From NCBI GenBank assembly GCA_030522415.1, contig CM060113.1, positions 18,458,651-18,522,650 on the forward strand: DNA of 64,000 bases. The letters run 5' to 3'. The position numbers and the translations under genes are program-made. Origin of the DNA: Channallabes apus (lineage: Eukaryota; Chordata; Actinopteri; Siluriformes; Clariidae). The notes beneath the pieces were generated by a model. That model had not been told where the DNA came from. It did not search any database and worked only from the letters and a program-made list of their open reading frames with translations. This document shows positions 1 through 11,200 of the stretch, piece after piece (within the stretch, counting starts at the first letter, position 1; each line of letters starts with the position of its first letter).

Positions 1-174
1 TAGGAAACTGGGGTCAGAGTGCAGGGTCAGCCAGCTTATATCGCCCCTGGAGCAGATAGGGTCTTGTTCAAGGGCTCAACAGTGGCAACTTGGCGATGCT
101 GGGGCTCGAACCCCCGACCTTCCGATCAGTAACCCAGTAACCCACAGCCTTATCCGACTGAGCCACCGGTCTAC
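1..174 (-). repeat. tRNA-derived SINE
   Basis: Read on the minus strand this starts with a tRNA-like head. An A-box-like tggctcagtcgg is followed about 50 nt later by a B-box-like gggttcgagcccc, the split pol III promoter of tRNA-derived SINEs. The unrelated-looking remainder runs off the window edge. The body segment aacagtggcaacttgg also occurs in the SINE at 34525-34708, so the two are related. The element abuts the Tc1 remnant that follows and may cover its missing left end. Confidence 0.65.
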
Positions 175-190
175 TCCTTTAGGAGCAAAG

Positions 191-295
191 ATGGGCCGAG
201 GATCGCCAGTTTGGCAACAAATACGTGCCAAAATTATTGAAATGTTTAAAAACAATGTTCCTCAAAGAAAAATAGGAAGACATTTGGATATTTCA
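191..295 (+). pseudogene. Tc1 transposase N-terminal fragment
   Basis: The reading frame opens with about 35 residues typical of a fish Tc1 transposase N-terminus: a basic, helix-rich segment (RAKIIEMFKNNVPQRKIGRH) belonging to the paired-like helix-turn-helix that binds the terminal repeats. Homology stops at about 296, where the hAT element begins, and downstream codons to 400 are hAT sequence. The family continues at 1361 with the residues expected next. No function remains. Confidence 0.65.
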
Positions 296-1360
296 CAGGG
301 CTCGAAAGTGCATGTAATTGTTGCCGTGCGACCTGTTTTAATTTCTCTACAAGTTAAACAGATTAATACGTTAACAGTATGTATGTGTTCTGTGCGCTGA
401 ATGCTGATACGATGACGTTCTGCCGTTGAGATTTTAGATTGGTTAATAATAGCTGTCAATCACGCAGTCAGGTGGCGACGCTAACTACAGCGGGGAAATA
501 AAAAATAATGGCGCTGGTGATAGTGATCATGTAGTGAATGTTGATTCACCAACCGAAAAGAAGGCGTACAGTTTTCGGAGGGAATGGCTGAAAGACTTCG
601 AGTGGCTCCGCTATGAAAATTGCTCTATGCACTGCATTCACTGTAAAACCTGTGGGATGGAGTTTGCAGGTAACACAGCGTTTGCCACTGAATCTACGCA
701 CTTTAAGCGCGAGAGCTTGGTCAAACACGGTGAGAGTGCCAAACACAAGAAATGTAGGGACAAGTGTGTAGCAAAAGGTTACGTTTCAACAGGTTCGATC
801 TTTGAGGCTTTTAATCGTCAGGATACTGCCAGCCGTTCCGCGCAGTTGGCAGAACTGAACGTAAAATTCAACACGGCATACACTATCGCCAAAGAAGAGC
901 TCGCCTTTACTAAATTTAGAGCCAGAAGACCGAATTTCAAATCTTGGCCACAGGATATGTAAAGCTTCAGTGATTTGTTGTAGCTGTTTGTTGTTAGTGT
1001 TGATCGGTGTTGTTTTCAAATTAAAGAAATCTGTTAATATACAATTTGTAGTTGTGGTGCTCATTAATTTTTGGTGGGTGCTCCTAAATTTTTGCTGGTG
1101 CTCCTAACTTTTTGACGGGGTTGGCGGGGAGCAATTGAGTATAGAACCGCTACTGAGTAGATAAATAATACAGTATTTGTTTAAAAAAAAAATTTTTTTA
1201 AGATAATTCCATTTTGCGGGAGTCCCGCAATTAATGTTATTCTCCCGCATCCCACACATACAGGAGGACCTTCCCGCCCGCACCCACCCATCAAATTTTG
1301 TCCCGCGCCGCACTCCGTGCGCTGGGTCCCGCGGTACTCCCGCGGGAGTGCAGGTCTCTA
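296..1360 (+). mobile_element. hAT transposon remnant with TTF zinc-finger ORF
   Basis: The segment splits the Tc1 coding sequence at 295/1361. Its ends start cagggctcg on the left and, on the opposite strand, tagagacctg on the right, consistent with the short YARNG-type hAT inverted repeats. I could not see a clean 8-bp target duplication. It encodes the N-terminus of a TTF-zinc-finger hAT transposase (534-962) and then lacks the catalytic part. The right end (1210-1360) is GC-rich with repeated cccgc/gcggg. Confidence 0.55.
534..962 (+). pseudogene. hAT transposase N-terminus (TTF-type zinc finger)
   Basis: The frame gives 142 residues. Residues about 24-75 (REWLKDFEWLRYENCSMHCI followed by CKTCGMEF, then FKRESLVKH and SAKHKK) match the TTF-type zinc finger that opens one group of vertebrate hAT transposases and their domesticated ZNF862-like relatives. 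It is followed by an alanine-rich linker (STGSIFEAFNRQDTASRSAQ). The frame stops at 962. The RNase H-like catalytic core and the C-terminal dimerisation domain are absent, so this is a truncated remnant. The same domain occurs in domesticated genes, but its position between hAT ends inside a Tc1 points to a transposon copy. Confidence 0.7.
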
Positions 1361-2240
1361 GTGCATAGCATAATAACAAGGAATCTGGAGGAATTTCAGT
1401 GTGTAAAGGACAAGGGTGCAAGCCTAAACTGAACAACTATGACCTCTGATCACAGACGGCACTGCATGAAGAACTGACATGAAATGGACTCGGTGCTCCG
1501 GACCAAAGAAGAGAAGGATCATCCAAACTGTTACCAGCAACAAGTCCAAAGGCCAAGGTCTGTCATGTGATGGCACCATTGATGCTGAAAAGTACATCGA
1601 GATTTTTGGGGCACAATATGCTTTTCATCTTTTCCAGGGACGTTCATGAATATTTCAACAAGACAATGCAAAACCACATTCTGCACACATTACAAAGTCC
1701 TGGCTGCGGAGGAAGATGATACAGGTACAGTGAAACCTCGGATTGCGAGGTGTTCCGCAAGATGAGCAAAGATTTTTAATACATTTTGACTGGGAAAACT
1801 AATAAGTCTTGGTTTACGAGTACCGAGTATCATGTATCACATATGCGCGACGCCGAGTGATCACAACTGAGCCAATGGGTTTTCTCTCTCGTGCTACGGA
1901 ATTGTGGGTAATTGTCCCTCCTGCTGGGACTTAGCGCGCGTCCCTTACTGGTATAACCAACATCCAAGTCTGCTTCTGGAACGAATTGTGCTTGTAATCC
2001 AAGGTTCCTCTGTACTTGACTGGCCTACCTGCAGTCCCGACCTGTCTATAATTGAGAATGTGTGGTGAATTTTGAAGCGCAAAATGCGACAACGAAGACC
2101 TCGTACTGTTGCCCACCTTAAGACTTGTTTGCAGGAAGAATGGGATTTGTTACACCTCTGAAACACTTCATCACTTTGGGTCTTCTGTCTTGTAAATGTA
2201 GTGTTGTAAAAAGGAATGGCATCATTACAAAGTGGTAAGT
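1361..2240 (+). pseudogene. Tc1 transposase, middle and C-terminal debris
   Basis: Downstream of the hAT the plus strand resumes recognisable Tc1 coding sequence: the segment after the helix-turn-helix (1375-1470), then, across an internal deletion, the region before and around the second catalytic Asp (1475-1725; a caagacaatgc run marks the QDN motif). After the Tigger-like MITE comes the C-terminal third (2015-2210), ending near a tggtaagtgctttact tail. Stops and frame breaks are frequent and no long frame remains. Confidence 0.6.
1728..2012. mobile_element. Tigger/pogo-like MITE
   Basis: The insert is 285 bp and flanked by TA on both sides (1726-1727 and 2013-2014). The left end reads cagtgaaacctcggattgcg and the right end, reverse-complemented, reads cagaggaaccttggattac, so the termini are imperfect inverted repeats of the kind found in Tigger/pogo elements. 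It has no coding capacity. It splits the host Tc1, which resumes at 2015. Confidence 0.6.
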
Positions 2241-2311
2241 GCTTTACTTTTTTTTAAATGTGTTTTAAGAACCAAAATTGGAATGTGTGTTTATTTAAAA
2301 GGACAAAAAAA

Positions 2312-3136
2312 TAGAGATGTTCCGATACCATTTTTTCTCTCCCGATAATATATTATATATATATTATATACACACACACACACTATACATACATAATAAA
2401 CATAATAAATATAGATATATAATTTCTTTTTTAAGTAAAATACTACTAGCCCTGTGTAACGGGTTCGACCCTAAGGGCACGGGCGACACCATGAAACATG
2501 GACACGAGGCGAGGTCTTACAGGAAAAAGGGTCATTTATTTAGAAAAATGGGGAAGGAAAGGGTTAAAGGCTCTCTGCGGTCTTTTCCCCTTCGGCGGCA
2601 GGGATGCGAAGGCGGGCTCTACGCGGAAGTGAAGGTGCCGCAGTAGCTCGCGCAGCTCGTTCACGCGCTCCTCTCGCGGAGATCAAAGGCCCCCCCGTTT
2701 TTTAAGTCTCTGGGGCGCATCACATCGCCCCGCTCTTGTGCCACTGTCTGTCATAATATCCACCGCGTCGCAAAGTCCAGCTTCCCAACAGTCAGACCCC
2801 GAGCTACACTCCCCGCTGTGTTTTATAGCGCCGATAGCTCATGGGCCGTTGCCTGATTCTGCGGCCCTGCTACTTCACATACCTAAAGGGTGGGGAGGCC
2901 GCCTAACTAGTGAGCGAGGAGCAATATCAATTTGGGCACACGCCCATCACAGGCGCATGCCGTGACACTCTGTAAGTAAGCTAAGCTAGCAAAGCTAGCG
3001 GGCATAAATAGGTTATGTTTAGGAAAATGGTATCAGATCGGTACGTGGACTCAAACAATCACCGATTCCGATTGCCAGATTTTTTTGTGGTATCGGCAGC
3101 ATTTCCGATACCAGTATCGGAATCGGAACAACCCTA
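2312..3136. mobile_element. hAT MITE with gttccgat termini
   Basis: The left end tagagatgttccgat and the reverse-complemented right end tagggttgttccgat form a short inverted repeat of hAT type. Subterminal ccgatacc/ggtatcgg repeats lie at both ends. It sits in the 3' tail of the Tc1, and its body is split by a solo LTR (2455-2967). Flanks are A-rich, so the 8-bp duplication is ambiguous. The interior has AT/CA simple sequence (2340-2430). Confidence 0.65.
2455..2967. mobile_element. Probable solo LTR (513 bp)
   Basis: A GC-richer block begins tgtaacgggttcg and ends gccgtgaca, giving TG..CA termini within a short imperfect inverted repeat. It is flanked by ccctg (2450-2454) and ctctg (2968-2972), a 5-bp duplication with one mismatch. 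It has no coding region, no second copy nearby, and interrupts a hAT. This fits a solo LTR left by recombination. The family is not assignable by eye. Confidence 0.5.
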
Positions 3137-3280
3137 AAAAAAATCTATTTATCAGGAACACATTAAATAATGTGCAGTTGTATTGTCTGTAATGAAATAC
3201 AAGTCAATGTAAATTTAGAAATCACTACCTTAATTTTTTATTTGCGTTTTCCATACTGTCCCAACTTTTTTTGATTTGTA

Positions 3281-3670
3281 AAAAACTAAAATAAAAAACA
3301 TTAAAGTTGTATTGAAACAATATATTTAAAAGATACAGTTGTGCTAAAAAAAAATGTATAATATTTTTGAGTTGTCTTTTGTGAGTTTTTATAATACGTT
3401 CATATATTTAATATGTGACAAAACTGAAGAAATAACGTGATATTTCAAGAAATATGACACTTCATGGGTTTTTATTGACAAATATTCAAAAATCACCATG
3501 TTCAAAATTATTGATACACTTTATATTACAATGTTTCAACAAACAATAGAAAAGCTTTTGTTCTTAATGATAGCCTGCAAATGCTTTTTATACTGTAGGT
3601 ATTCACAAGATTTCTACAGGTTTGCTACAAATTGTTTCCCCACTCTTCCTTTGCTGAAGCCTACAGTTGT
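3281..3670. other. AT-rich stretch, nothing recognised
   Basis: I see only AT-rich sequence with short A and T runs. The 62-codon frame at 3498-3686 has no recognisable motif. Confidence 0.5.
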
Positions 3671-4194
3671 TGGACACAGGGATTAAAGTGAAAAAAAATC
3701 TTCTGACTGAACTTTTTTCAGGCCAAGCCATATTCCTTTAACAAACACTTTATTTAAATAGTCGAGACCAATAGCGTTAGGGGAGATTAAACCGCTTTAC
3801 TATTGCCAGTTTGCATATTTTAAAAGCTATTTGTAATCTTTGAAAAAAAATATACCTTGACAAATAATCAACCATCTACCACATATCTTTTCAGTGCATG
3901 TTTTTATTTATCTTATAACACCAAACAATGTTTTGTGAAACTCTTAATAAATAACAGAAAAAAGTAATAGCACCACCATTAAATTCCAAAAAGTGCTTTT
4001 TCAGTGCATGTTTTATGTATCTTAAAGAAAACATCTTCGTTTTCAGCTTAGATGACAAATCGGATTTCCAGTAAGCAGCAATGCCATGTGTGCAAGTAGT
4101 AGGCATGTGCATTAGACATAGACAATCTTGAAAGTGCACTCTTGTCTTTGACAACTGATTGCATTTAATTAACTAGTGGTTGTGAGACTGTGAC

Positions 4195-4687
4195 CAGTGG
4201 CGGTTCTACACTGAAGTGTGCCCTGGGCGAGACTCCCTCCCGGCGCCCCCCCCCCCAAAAGTCCAAAAGTTGGGGTAGATCTCAGATAGATCCTTATCGT
4301 GCAGAAAAGTGATAAGCTCAAAGAGGCTCATGGTTTTTGATGGCAGTCATTGGACATTTTATTAATCTAATCTAATCTAAGGGAGGAACAATTAGCTCCT
4401 TTGTTAATTTACTGCCTCAAATTATATGCTGTCACGTAACAGAGTTATAGCAAATGGAAAATGTCTTTTAAACTATCTACATATATGTAAATTAAACTGG
4501 CTATTTACAGTATACTGTAAATATATTGTAAATATATTGGCTATAGCCAGCATTAACATAATAAACAATGGAAATAAATAACTGTACTTGTAACAGTCTT
4601 GCTGCAAAGCATCATTTTGTGGTTATATTTTGTGGTATTTAATAGAAATCATTAGAATTTCTGTGATGGTTTGTAAATTAGACTTTT

Positions 4688-4748
<61 letters not shown>

Positions 4749-5458
4749 AGCAAGGTACTGTAAGCATAGCAAGCATCATAAGCAAGAAGGCTAACAAACC
4801 TAAGAGTTAACGTTATACCACTAATTAACATGATGACATGAATAACTTAATCATACAGAGAGAACATTGTTATATACCTTTATCTTTTATACGTTTCTCC
4901 TCATCTTCTTTTCTTTTGTTTCTAAATTGGGCCCCTGACAGTTTTGGCCTTTTTCTCTCCATCGCTGTGTTTATACTTTATAATCGACGATTCGACAATC
5001 AGCAGATTTCCCCCAACGCTGTCACTCACGACCAGAAGTCAAGACTAAACCAATTCACCTCCACAGCATCATCGCTTTTATTATCTATTTTTATTTGCCA
5101 TTTCACACAATTAAATACATGAAAAAAAGTGTGTTTATAATATTTTGAATGAAATGTGAGTTATTTGTAAGAAAGTCAGGTAGACAATTTAGCCCCCTTC
5201 ATGTCCGCTTCATTTGGGAGAGGTGAACTGTACTCTGCGCGTCCGCCCCCCCGTCATCCGCTCAACCCCCCCCCCCCTCCCCCCGCTCGCTCAGCTTCTG
5301 TGCGGCTCATTCAGGGGCGGCGCGAGCGCAGGTATCACAGATAATAGAAAACCGCTTAGCGGCACAGATTATTATTTTTTACTCCAGGTTCGTGTGCCGC
5401 CCCCCACGTGACATAAAAAAAATGCCGCCCACTTCGCCCTACCCTAAAACCTCCACTG
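4195..5458. mobile_element. Non-autonomous hAT element with perfect 8-bp target duplication
   Basis: The ends are cagtggcggttctac and, reverse-complemented, cagtggaggttttag. The flanks are identical: actgtgac at 4187-4194 and at 5459-5466. An 8-bp duplication with a CAGTGG start identifies hAT. The interior has C-runs at both ends (4241-4256; 5265-5282), a long (GT)n tract and no transposase I can recognise. It is nested inside the 3677-6165 element. Confidence 0.85.
4691..4746. repeat. (GT)n microsatellite
   Basis: About 28 uninterrupted GT units inside the hAT element. Confidence 0.95.
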
Positions 5459-6383
5459 ACTGTGACCGACAGGTCATGCTCCGCTATGAAAGAACATAGG
5501 CGCACTTTTACATCGCGCACACGGTCGGCCACAGATGTGTGAATCTCCGTTGTGGTTCTTGTCGCAGCAGACAGGGAGCATGTGTACTGTTAGAGCACGA
5601 ACCGCAGCATTGTGACGAGCTGCTGACTGATGGCGAACTCGCACTTTGTTTTTGTCATTATTGCCATATTGAAGTTTCCTGTGACATACTGTGCAGAGAC
5701 ACCTACCTGGATGTTTGATTTTTTAGTCCACGAACTAAAAGGCTTGCCATTCTCCCCAATTTCGCTAAGCCAAGCCCATCTCCATTTATTTATTTACACT
5801 TTTATCAATCTCCGAAACATCGGAGCCTTCCTGCATTAAGTGTGTCCATGCCATCTTAAATATAGTTATACCTCAGCCTGACATGCAGTTCTTCAAAACT
5901 AAACCAAAACCCGGAGTGGATCGATACCGGAGTGATAACAAAACGCTTAGAGTGGAGAGAGGAACGTGCAGTCGCTCCACTCCAGGCTTTGATCACATCC
6001 TCCTCAGCAGGCTGAATACACTGTCTTTCCTTAATTTAACACCCATGTAAGCCTATATATATACACAGCATTAAAATAATGAAAAGTGAATTTTAAACAT
6101 TAAGGACAGGCGGAACAGTGTGATTGACGGAAATCCGTCGTAACGACGGAGAACTTTAATCCCTGTGGACAGTAAAAGGCTTCCTTGTCCTGACCTGGAT
6201 CTTTAACTCATTTTTATAGATTACTAGCCTATGTACAGTGGGGGAAATAAGTATTTGATCCCCTACAGATTTTCTAAGTTTCCCCACTTACAAAGAAATG
6301 AAGGGTCTATAATTTTTATCATAGGTTTATTGTAAAGGATTGAGACAGAATATCAACTAAAAGGGGGGCGCTCTTGCATGGCA

Positions 6384-6400
6384 ATGGAGTAGGACGTGTT
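6384..6400 (+). promoter_or_regulatory. Conserved 5'-UTR motif of LINE-A
   Basis: The 17-nt string atggagtaggacgtgtt begins 21 nt after the LINE 5' end. The identical string begins 20 nt from the 5' end of LINE-B (39377-39393; minus-strand copy 46850-46866), although the rest of the 5' UTRs differ. An internal promoter or RNA-level role is inferred from conservation and position only. Confidence 0.5.
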
Positions 6401-6524
6401 TGGCTCGTGCTCTCGCCGAACTCTTGTTTTTTTTTATATAATAAGCGCTTTATTTTACAAAACAGTACAACAAATTTGATATGATTTACCCTCTGAAACA
6501 AGGGGGAAATTAATATGCGGGTCA

Positions 6525-7451
6525 ATGGCGGAAAAATTACGCAAATATAAATACGACGCATCATCCAACACTAGGCCCAACGTCGCCTCGTCTTCGTGTT
6601 CCACTGTCACCCGGTCTCGAGCAACACCACCCCCTCCGGGCAGTCCAGAGAAAATGGATGCTGAGGCCTTGAAATCCGAGATTCTTCGCTCATTAAAAGA
6701 AGACATCTCGGCAGTAATTAAGGCTGAACTAAAAAACGCGCTTGCCGATGATTTCAACGCCCTTAAAAACGAGATACAATCCGTTAAAAGGGAAATTATA
6801 AATAATGCGGCGGCGTTTCACTCGGAAATAGAACAAATGAAGACCGTGATACAGGAGGTGGAGGGCGGCCTTTCAACGTGGTCGGACGAGGTGACGACTT
6901 TAAAATCTGTGGTCACTTGTTTAAAAACAGAGGTAGCTGAGCTAAGAGGGAAATGCGAGGACATGGAGGGTAGGATGAGAAGGTGTAATATCAGGATAGT
7001 GGGGGTCGCTGAGACGGAGGGATCGAGCTCTACTGTGTTTGTGTCGAGGCTGCTGAAACAAACACTACAAATGGAGAAGGATGTGCTTGTGGACCACTCG
7101 CATAGAATTCAGGCTCCAAGAAGATCGGATGGAAAACCGCGTGTCATCATGGCGAAACTTCACTATCACCAAGACTGTGTCGAGGTGTTGAGCCGTGCGC
7201 GTGCTCGGGCTCCGCTGACATTTAACGGAGAATCGGTCGCCATTTTCCCGGATTACACTGCGAGCGTTGCCAAGGCCAGAGCTGCGTTTACCGAGGCTCG
7301 GAAATTACTGCGGAATCGTCAGGGCGTCCGGTTTGGCATTCTATACCCAGCCCGTTTACGTGTTTCACATGACGGAACAGAAAAGGTGTTTACAGATGCA
7401 GAGGAAGCTATGAGGTATATCAGGAAGAACATTATCCCCGCAGAGCCCTGA
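6525..7451 (+). CDS. LINE-A ORF1 protein (L1 ORF1p/transposase_22-like)
   Basis: This frame encodes 308 residues. In L1 elements ORF1p is the trimeric RNA-binding chaperone that coats element RNA in the cytoplasmic ribonucleoprotein. Seen here: a Ser/Thr/Pro-rich head (1-43), a long heptad-rich coiled coil (about 45-150), an RRM-like segment beginning RRCNIRIVGV (about 152-230) with HRIQAP at 194-199, and a C-terminal domain (231-300) containing ILYPARLRV (272-280). This is the standard L1 ORF1 order and usual size. The ATG at 6525 is the first in the frame, 162 nt from the element 5' end. No frame damage is visible. ORF2 follows after 787 nt on the same transcript. Confidence 0.88.
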   Translation: MAEKLRKYKYDASSNTRPNVASSSCSTVTRSRATPPPPGSPEKMDAEALKSEILRSLKEDISAVIKAELKNALADDFNALKNEIQSVKREIINNAAAFHSEIEQMKTVIQEVEGGLSTWSDEVTTLKSVVTCLKTEVAELRGKCEDMEGRMRRCNIRIVGVAETEGSSSTVFVSRLLKQTLQMEKDVLVDHSHRIQAPRRSDGKPRVIMAKLHYHQDCVEVLSRARARAPLTFNGESVAIFPDYTASVAKARAAFTEARKLLRNRQGVRFGILYPARLRVSHDGTEKVFTDAEEAMRYIRKNIIPAEP

Positions 7452-8073
7452 AAATGTTGCAAACACTTAACTTCTATTCGTCTATACCGTCTTCCGGCCT
7501 AGACCGCGCTTCAGTGGAGCGGTGACCTTTTGTTTTTAGCTCCTCCTAGAGGGCGTACAAGGTACTATTCAGTCATGAGCAGGAGACTTTCTACTGATAA
7601 CACTGACATGACAATATTTACTTAATAGTCTCGCTACTCATGGAAACATCACTGACTCTATTGTTGGTGTACCGTTAAGGTTTCCATCTCTACTTTTAAC
7701 CTTTTTTGGTTTATCTATCTTACTGTTATTATTATTATTTTATATCTTTTAATTAATGGTGTGACTCTTCCTCAACTCTGAGGTTGTATTGCTTAGTTGC
7801 ATTTTAAGAGAAGCGTTTAATATCTTCCGGTGTTAATAGGCTTACTTTAATTTACTTTTTTCCCCTATTGTTATTACCATTATTATTCTTACTGTTATTA
7901 CTATGTTATTCCGCAGATTTTACGACATATCATAATGCGCTTTTTGAGTTACTTTTGTATGGTGGGTTTGGCGGGAGCGTGAGCTGTTGGCTCTGTAGAG
8001 TTCCCAACGCAAACACTCAATGTGTGGATTAGTTTTTGCAGGGTATTTTGTTCACCATGTTCGTGTAGGTGAT

Positions 8074-8106
8074 AGGGGGGAGCGGGGAGGGGGTTTATTG
8101 GGGTTT
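8074..8106 (+). promoter_or_regulatory. G-rich tract upstream of LINE-A ORF2
   Basis: Four or more G-runs of at least 4 (gggggg, gggg, ggggg, gggg) lie on the sense strand and end 133 nt before the ORF2 ATG. The spacing permits a G-quadruplex. A long T-tract follows (8106-8145). LINE-B has a G-rich tract ending 134 nt before its ORF2. A role in ORF2 translation or RNA structure is inference. Confidence 0.4.
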
Positions 8107-8238
8107 TTTTTTTGTTTGTTTCTTTTTTTTTTTTTTTTTTTTTCCTACCAGACTTATTCTGTCAGATGTCCATGTCAATTTACACTTGTTTTCAAGTTGC
8201 TTTTATGGATTTCAGTTATATAAACACTTCCCCTTAAG

Positions 8239-11200
8239 ATGACAGCTACCAAAACTTCCAAAGTGCTGGATGGCTGCTCAGTTAATTTCGTGAGCTGGAA
8301 TGTTAAGTCACTTAACCATCCAGTGAAACGTAAAAAGATATTTGCACATTTAAAACAACTTGATGCAGACATCGCATTTCTTCAGGAGACTCATTTACGT
8401 TCAATAGATCATTTCCGGCTTAGAGGGAGTTGGGTGGGACAGATGTATCATTCCAATTTCCATTCAAAAGCTAGAGGTGTGGCCATACTCATCAAGAAAA
8501 ACACGCCATTCACTATGACTAGTGTAGAGGCCGATTCCTTGGGGCGATATGTTATTGTGGTGGGTCAGCTTTATTCCCTACCAGTCATCCTGGCCAATAT
8601 TTATGCACCAAACTGGGATAACCCTGCATTCTTTTCAAACCTTTTCTCTCGGCTACCAGATATATCATCACACCACCTTATTCTTGGTGGCGACACGAAT
8701 TGTGTACTCTCTCCCGTTTTAGACCGTAGCTCGTCCAAAAAAGCTCCACTTTCTAAATCAGCACGTTCAATTAAACTTTTTCTTAAATCGTATGGTATAG
8801 CTGACGTTTGGCGGTTTCGTAACCCTACTTCCAGAGAATATTCCTTCTTTTCCTCTGTTCATAAGACCTTTTCCCGTATAGATAATTTTTTTCTAGACAA
8901 GAGACTTCTTCCTTCTATCACCAAGTGTCATTACGGAGCTATAGTTATATCTGATCATGGTCCCTTAATTATGAAAATGCGTATCCCCGATATACAGTCC
9001 AGCTACCGTCCCTGGAGGTTCAACTCTCTACTTCTATCAGAGGAAGCTTTTATTGAATTCATTTCCTCTGAGATTACATTATTCCTTGAGATCAACCAAA
9101 CACCAGGGATGTCCTCTTCAACTATATGGGAATCACTTAAGGCATATTTACGAGGCCAGATAATTTCATATTGCGCAAGGAAGAATAAAAATGACACTGC
9201 ACGCCTTAAAGAACTGGCTGATGAGATACTGGAGCTAGATAGACTATATAGTTACCTACCCTCTGCAGACACAATGAAAAAGCGTATACTTTTGCAGACT
9301 GAGTTTGATCTCCTGTCAACAAGGCAGGCTGAATATCTTATTTCTAAGTCAAGACATATGTCCTATGAGCATGGAGATAAGGCTGGGCGAACACTTGCTC
9401 ATCAGCTAAGACAAAGGACTGCCAATCAGTCCATCCCTGTAATTAACAATGAGCAAGGCTTAAAAAATACTGATAGCCTTAAAATTAATGCATGTTTCCA
9501 AAATTTTTATCAGTCACTATATACTTCCGATTCATGTGTCGATACTCTCTCTCTGGAGGACTTTTTCAATAATATACATATCCCTTCTGTGGATCCGGTG
9601 ACGGTTGCTGAATTGGAAGAAAATCTCACGGCGGAAGAGATAGCTTCAGCAATTAGATCTATGCAGAGTGGCAAGTCACCGGGACCGGATGGTTTCCCAA
9701 CAGATTTCTTTAAAAAATTTTCAGAGCAGCTTTCCCCTTTACTGTTGTCAGTTTTTGAAGAGTCACTCTCTGTAAAATCTCTACCACCAACCATGCGTCA
9801 GGCAGTTATCTCATTAATCCTTAAAAAAGACAAGAACCCTCTTGAGTGTAGCTCATTTCGTCCAATTTCCCTTCTTAATACTGATGCCAAAGTGCTTGCT
9901 AAAGTCCTTGCGCGACGTTTAGAAGGGGTGTTGCCCTCCATCATATCACCTGACCAAACAGGGTTTATTAAGAATCGTTATTCCTTTTTTAACATCAGAC
10001 GACTTTTGAATATTCTTTACGGCCCCTCTCCACCTGGCACACCGGAGGTAGTTCTTTCACTGGATGCGGAAAAGGCATTTGACCGTGTGGAATGGGGTTA
10101 TCTTTTTAATACTCTGGAGAGATTTGGATTTGGTCATAAGCTTATATCATGGATAAAACTTTTATATACGTCTCCATTAGCCGCTGTGCGTACTAATAAC
10201 AGCATATCTGCTTATTTTGAGCTTCAACGTGGCACGAGGCAGGGATGCCCTCTGTCTCCACTTCTATTTGCAGTCGCAATGGAACCACTTGCTTTGACTT
10301 TGAGACAAAGAGCCGATATCCAGGGTATTCGACGGGCAGGATTGGAACATAAGGTTTCACTTTATGCAGACGACATGTTATTATACTTGTCACAGCCCCT
10401 GACAAATTTACCCAAGTTAGTCACTCTACTTACAGAGTTTGGCAAAATATCTGGCTATAAAGTTAATATCCAGAAAAGTGAACTAATGCCTGTTGGTGAT
10501 GGGGTCAGTCTGTCATCTTTAAGCTCAATTCCTTTTAAAATTAGCCCTAAAAAATTTAAATATCTTGGGATTTGGGTTACGCATGATCATAAAGACTTGT
10601 TCGGAGCCAATTATCCACCTCTCTTATCCAATCTAAAACAAGATCTTGAGCGTTGGGACCACCTCCATCTTTCATTGGGTGGAAGAATTAATACAATAAA
10701 AATGAGTGTATTGCCCAAGTTTCTGTATATTTTTCAGTGCCTTCCGTTATTCTTAACAAAATCTTTCTTTTCCAAATTAAATAATCATATTTCAACCTTT
10801 ATTTGGAACAAAAAAACACCAAGAATTAAAAGAAGTATACTGCAGAGACCTCGTGCAACAGGAGGGATGGCACTTCCAAATTTCATGTACTATTACTGGG
10901 CAGCCAATATAAGAGCACTGATGTTCTGGTTAAATAATGACATTAATTCCCCTGTATGGACAATTCTGGAGGCGGCCTCAGTTAGACCCACCTCTCTAAT
11001 AGCATTATTGTGTTCTAAAATACCACTTGTTCAACCAATCTCTAGTCTGACCTCTAATCCAGTTGTTAAACATTCAGTTAAAATCTGGAATCAATTCAGA
11101 ATATCGTTTTCTCTTAAAGAATTACCACAGGCTGCCCCAATTGCTGAAAATTACATGTTTGTTCCATCTATGATGGATGATGCTTTTAAAATTTGGGCTA

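Larger units (their letters stand above)
181..3280 (+). mobile_element. Tc1-like transposon, outer layer of a four-element nest
   Basis: Pieces of one Tc1-like element appear in order on the plus strand: transposase N-terminus (191-295), the next segment (1361-1725), the C-terminal coding segment and tail (2015-2311), and a 3' end with the typical tgtcccaacttttttt (about 3137-3280). The joins are occupied by other elements: a hAT (296-1360), a Tigger-like MITE (1728-2012) and a second hAT (2312-3136). The left terminal repeat is not visible and probably lies under or beyond the SINE at 1-174. The element is dead. The family assignment rests on my recognition of typical fish Tc1 coding and tail sequences. 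Confidence 0.7.
3677..6165. mobile_element. DNA transposon with 6-bp target duplication, class uncertain
   Basis: The termini cagggattaaagt and, at the right, actttaatccctg are a perfect 13-bp inverted repeat. They are flanked by identical tggaca (3671-3676 and 6166-6171). A subterminal hairpin tccgtcgt-a-acgacgga lies 20-36 nt inside the right end. About 1.2 kb is its own sequence; the rest is a nested hAT (4195-5458). I recognise no transposase in the remaining frames. A 6-bp duplication would fit IS3EU- or Dada-like superfamilies, but that is inference. Confidence 0.6.

Noticed and set aside
2317..2965. ORFs 2317-2646 and 2738-2965 as genes
   Set aside because: They lie in hAT simple sequence and in the putative solo LTR and have no recognisable domains.
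4838..5122. 94-codon plus-strand ORF in the hAT element
   Set aside because: Low-complexity Ser/Phe-rich composition, no transposase motif and no match to hAT domain order.
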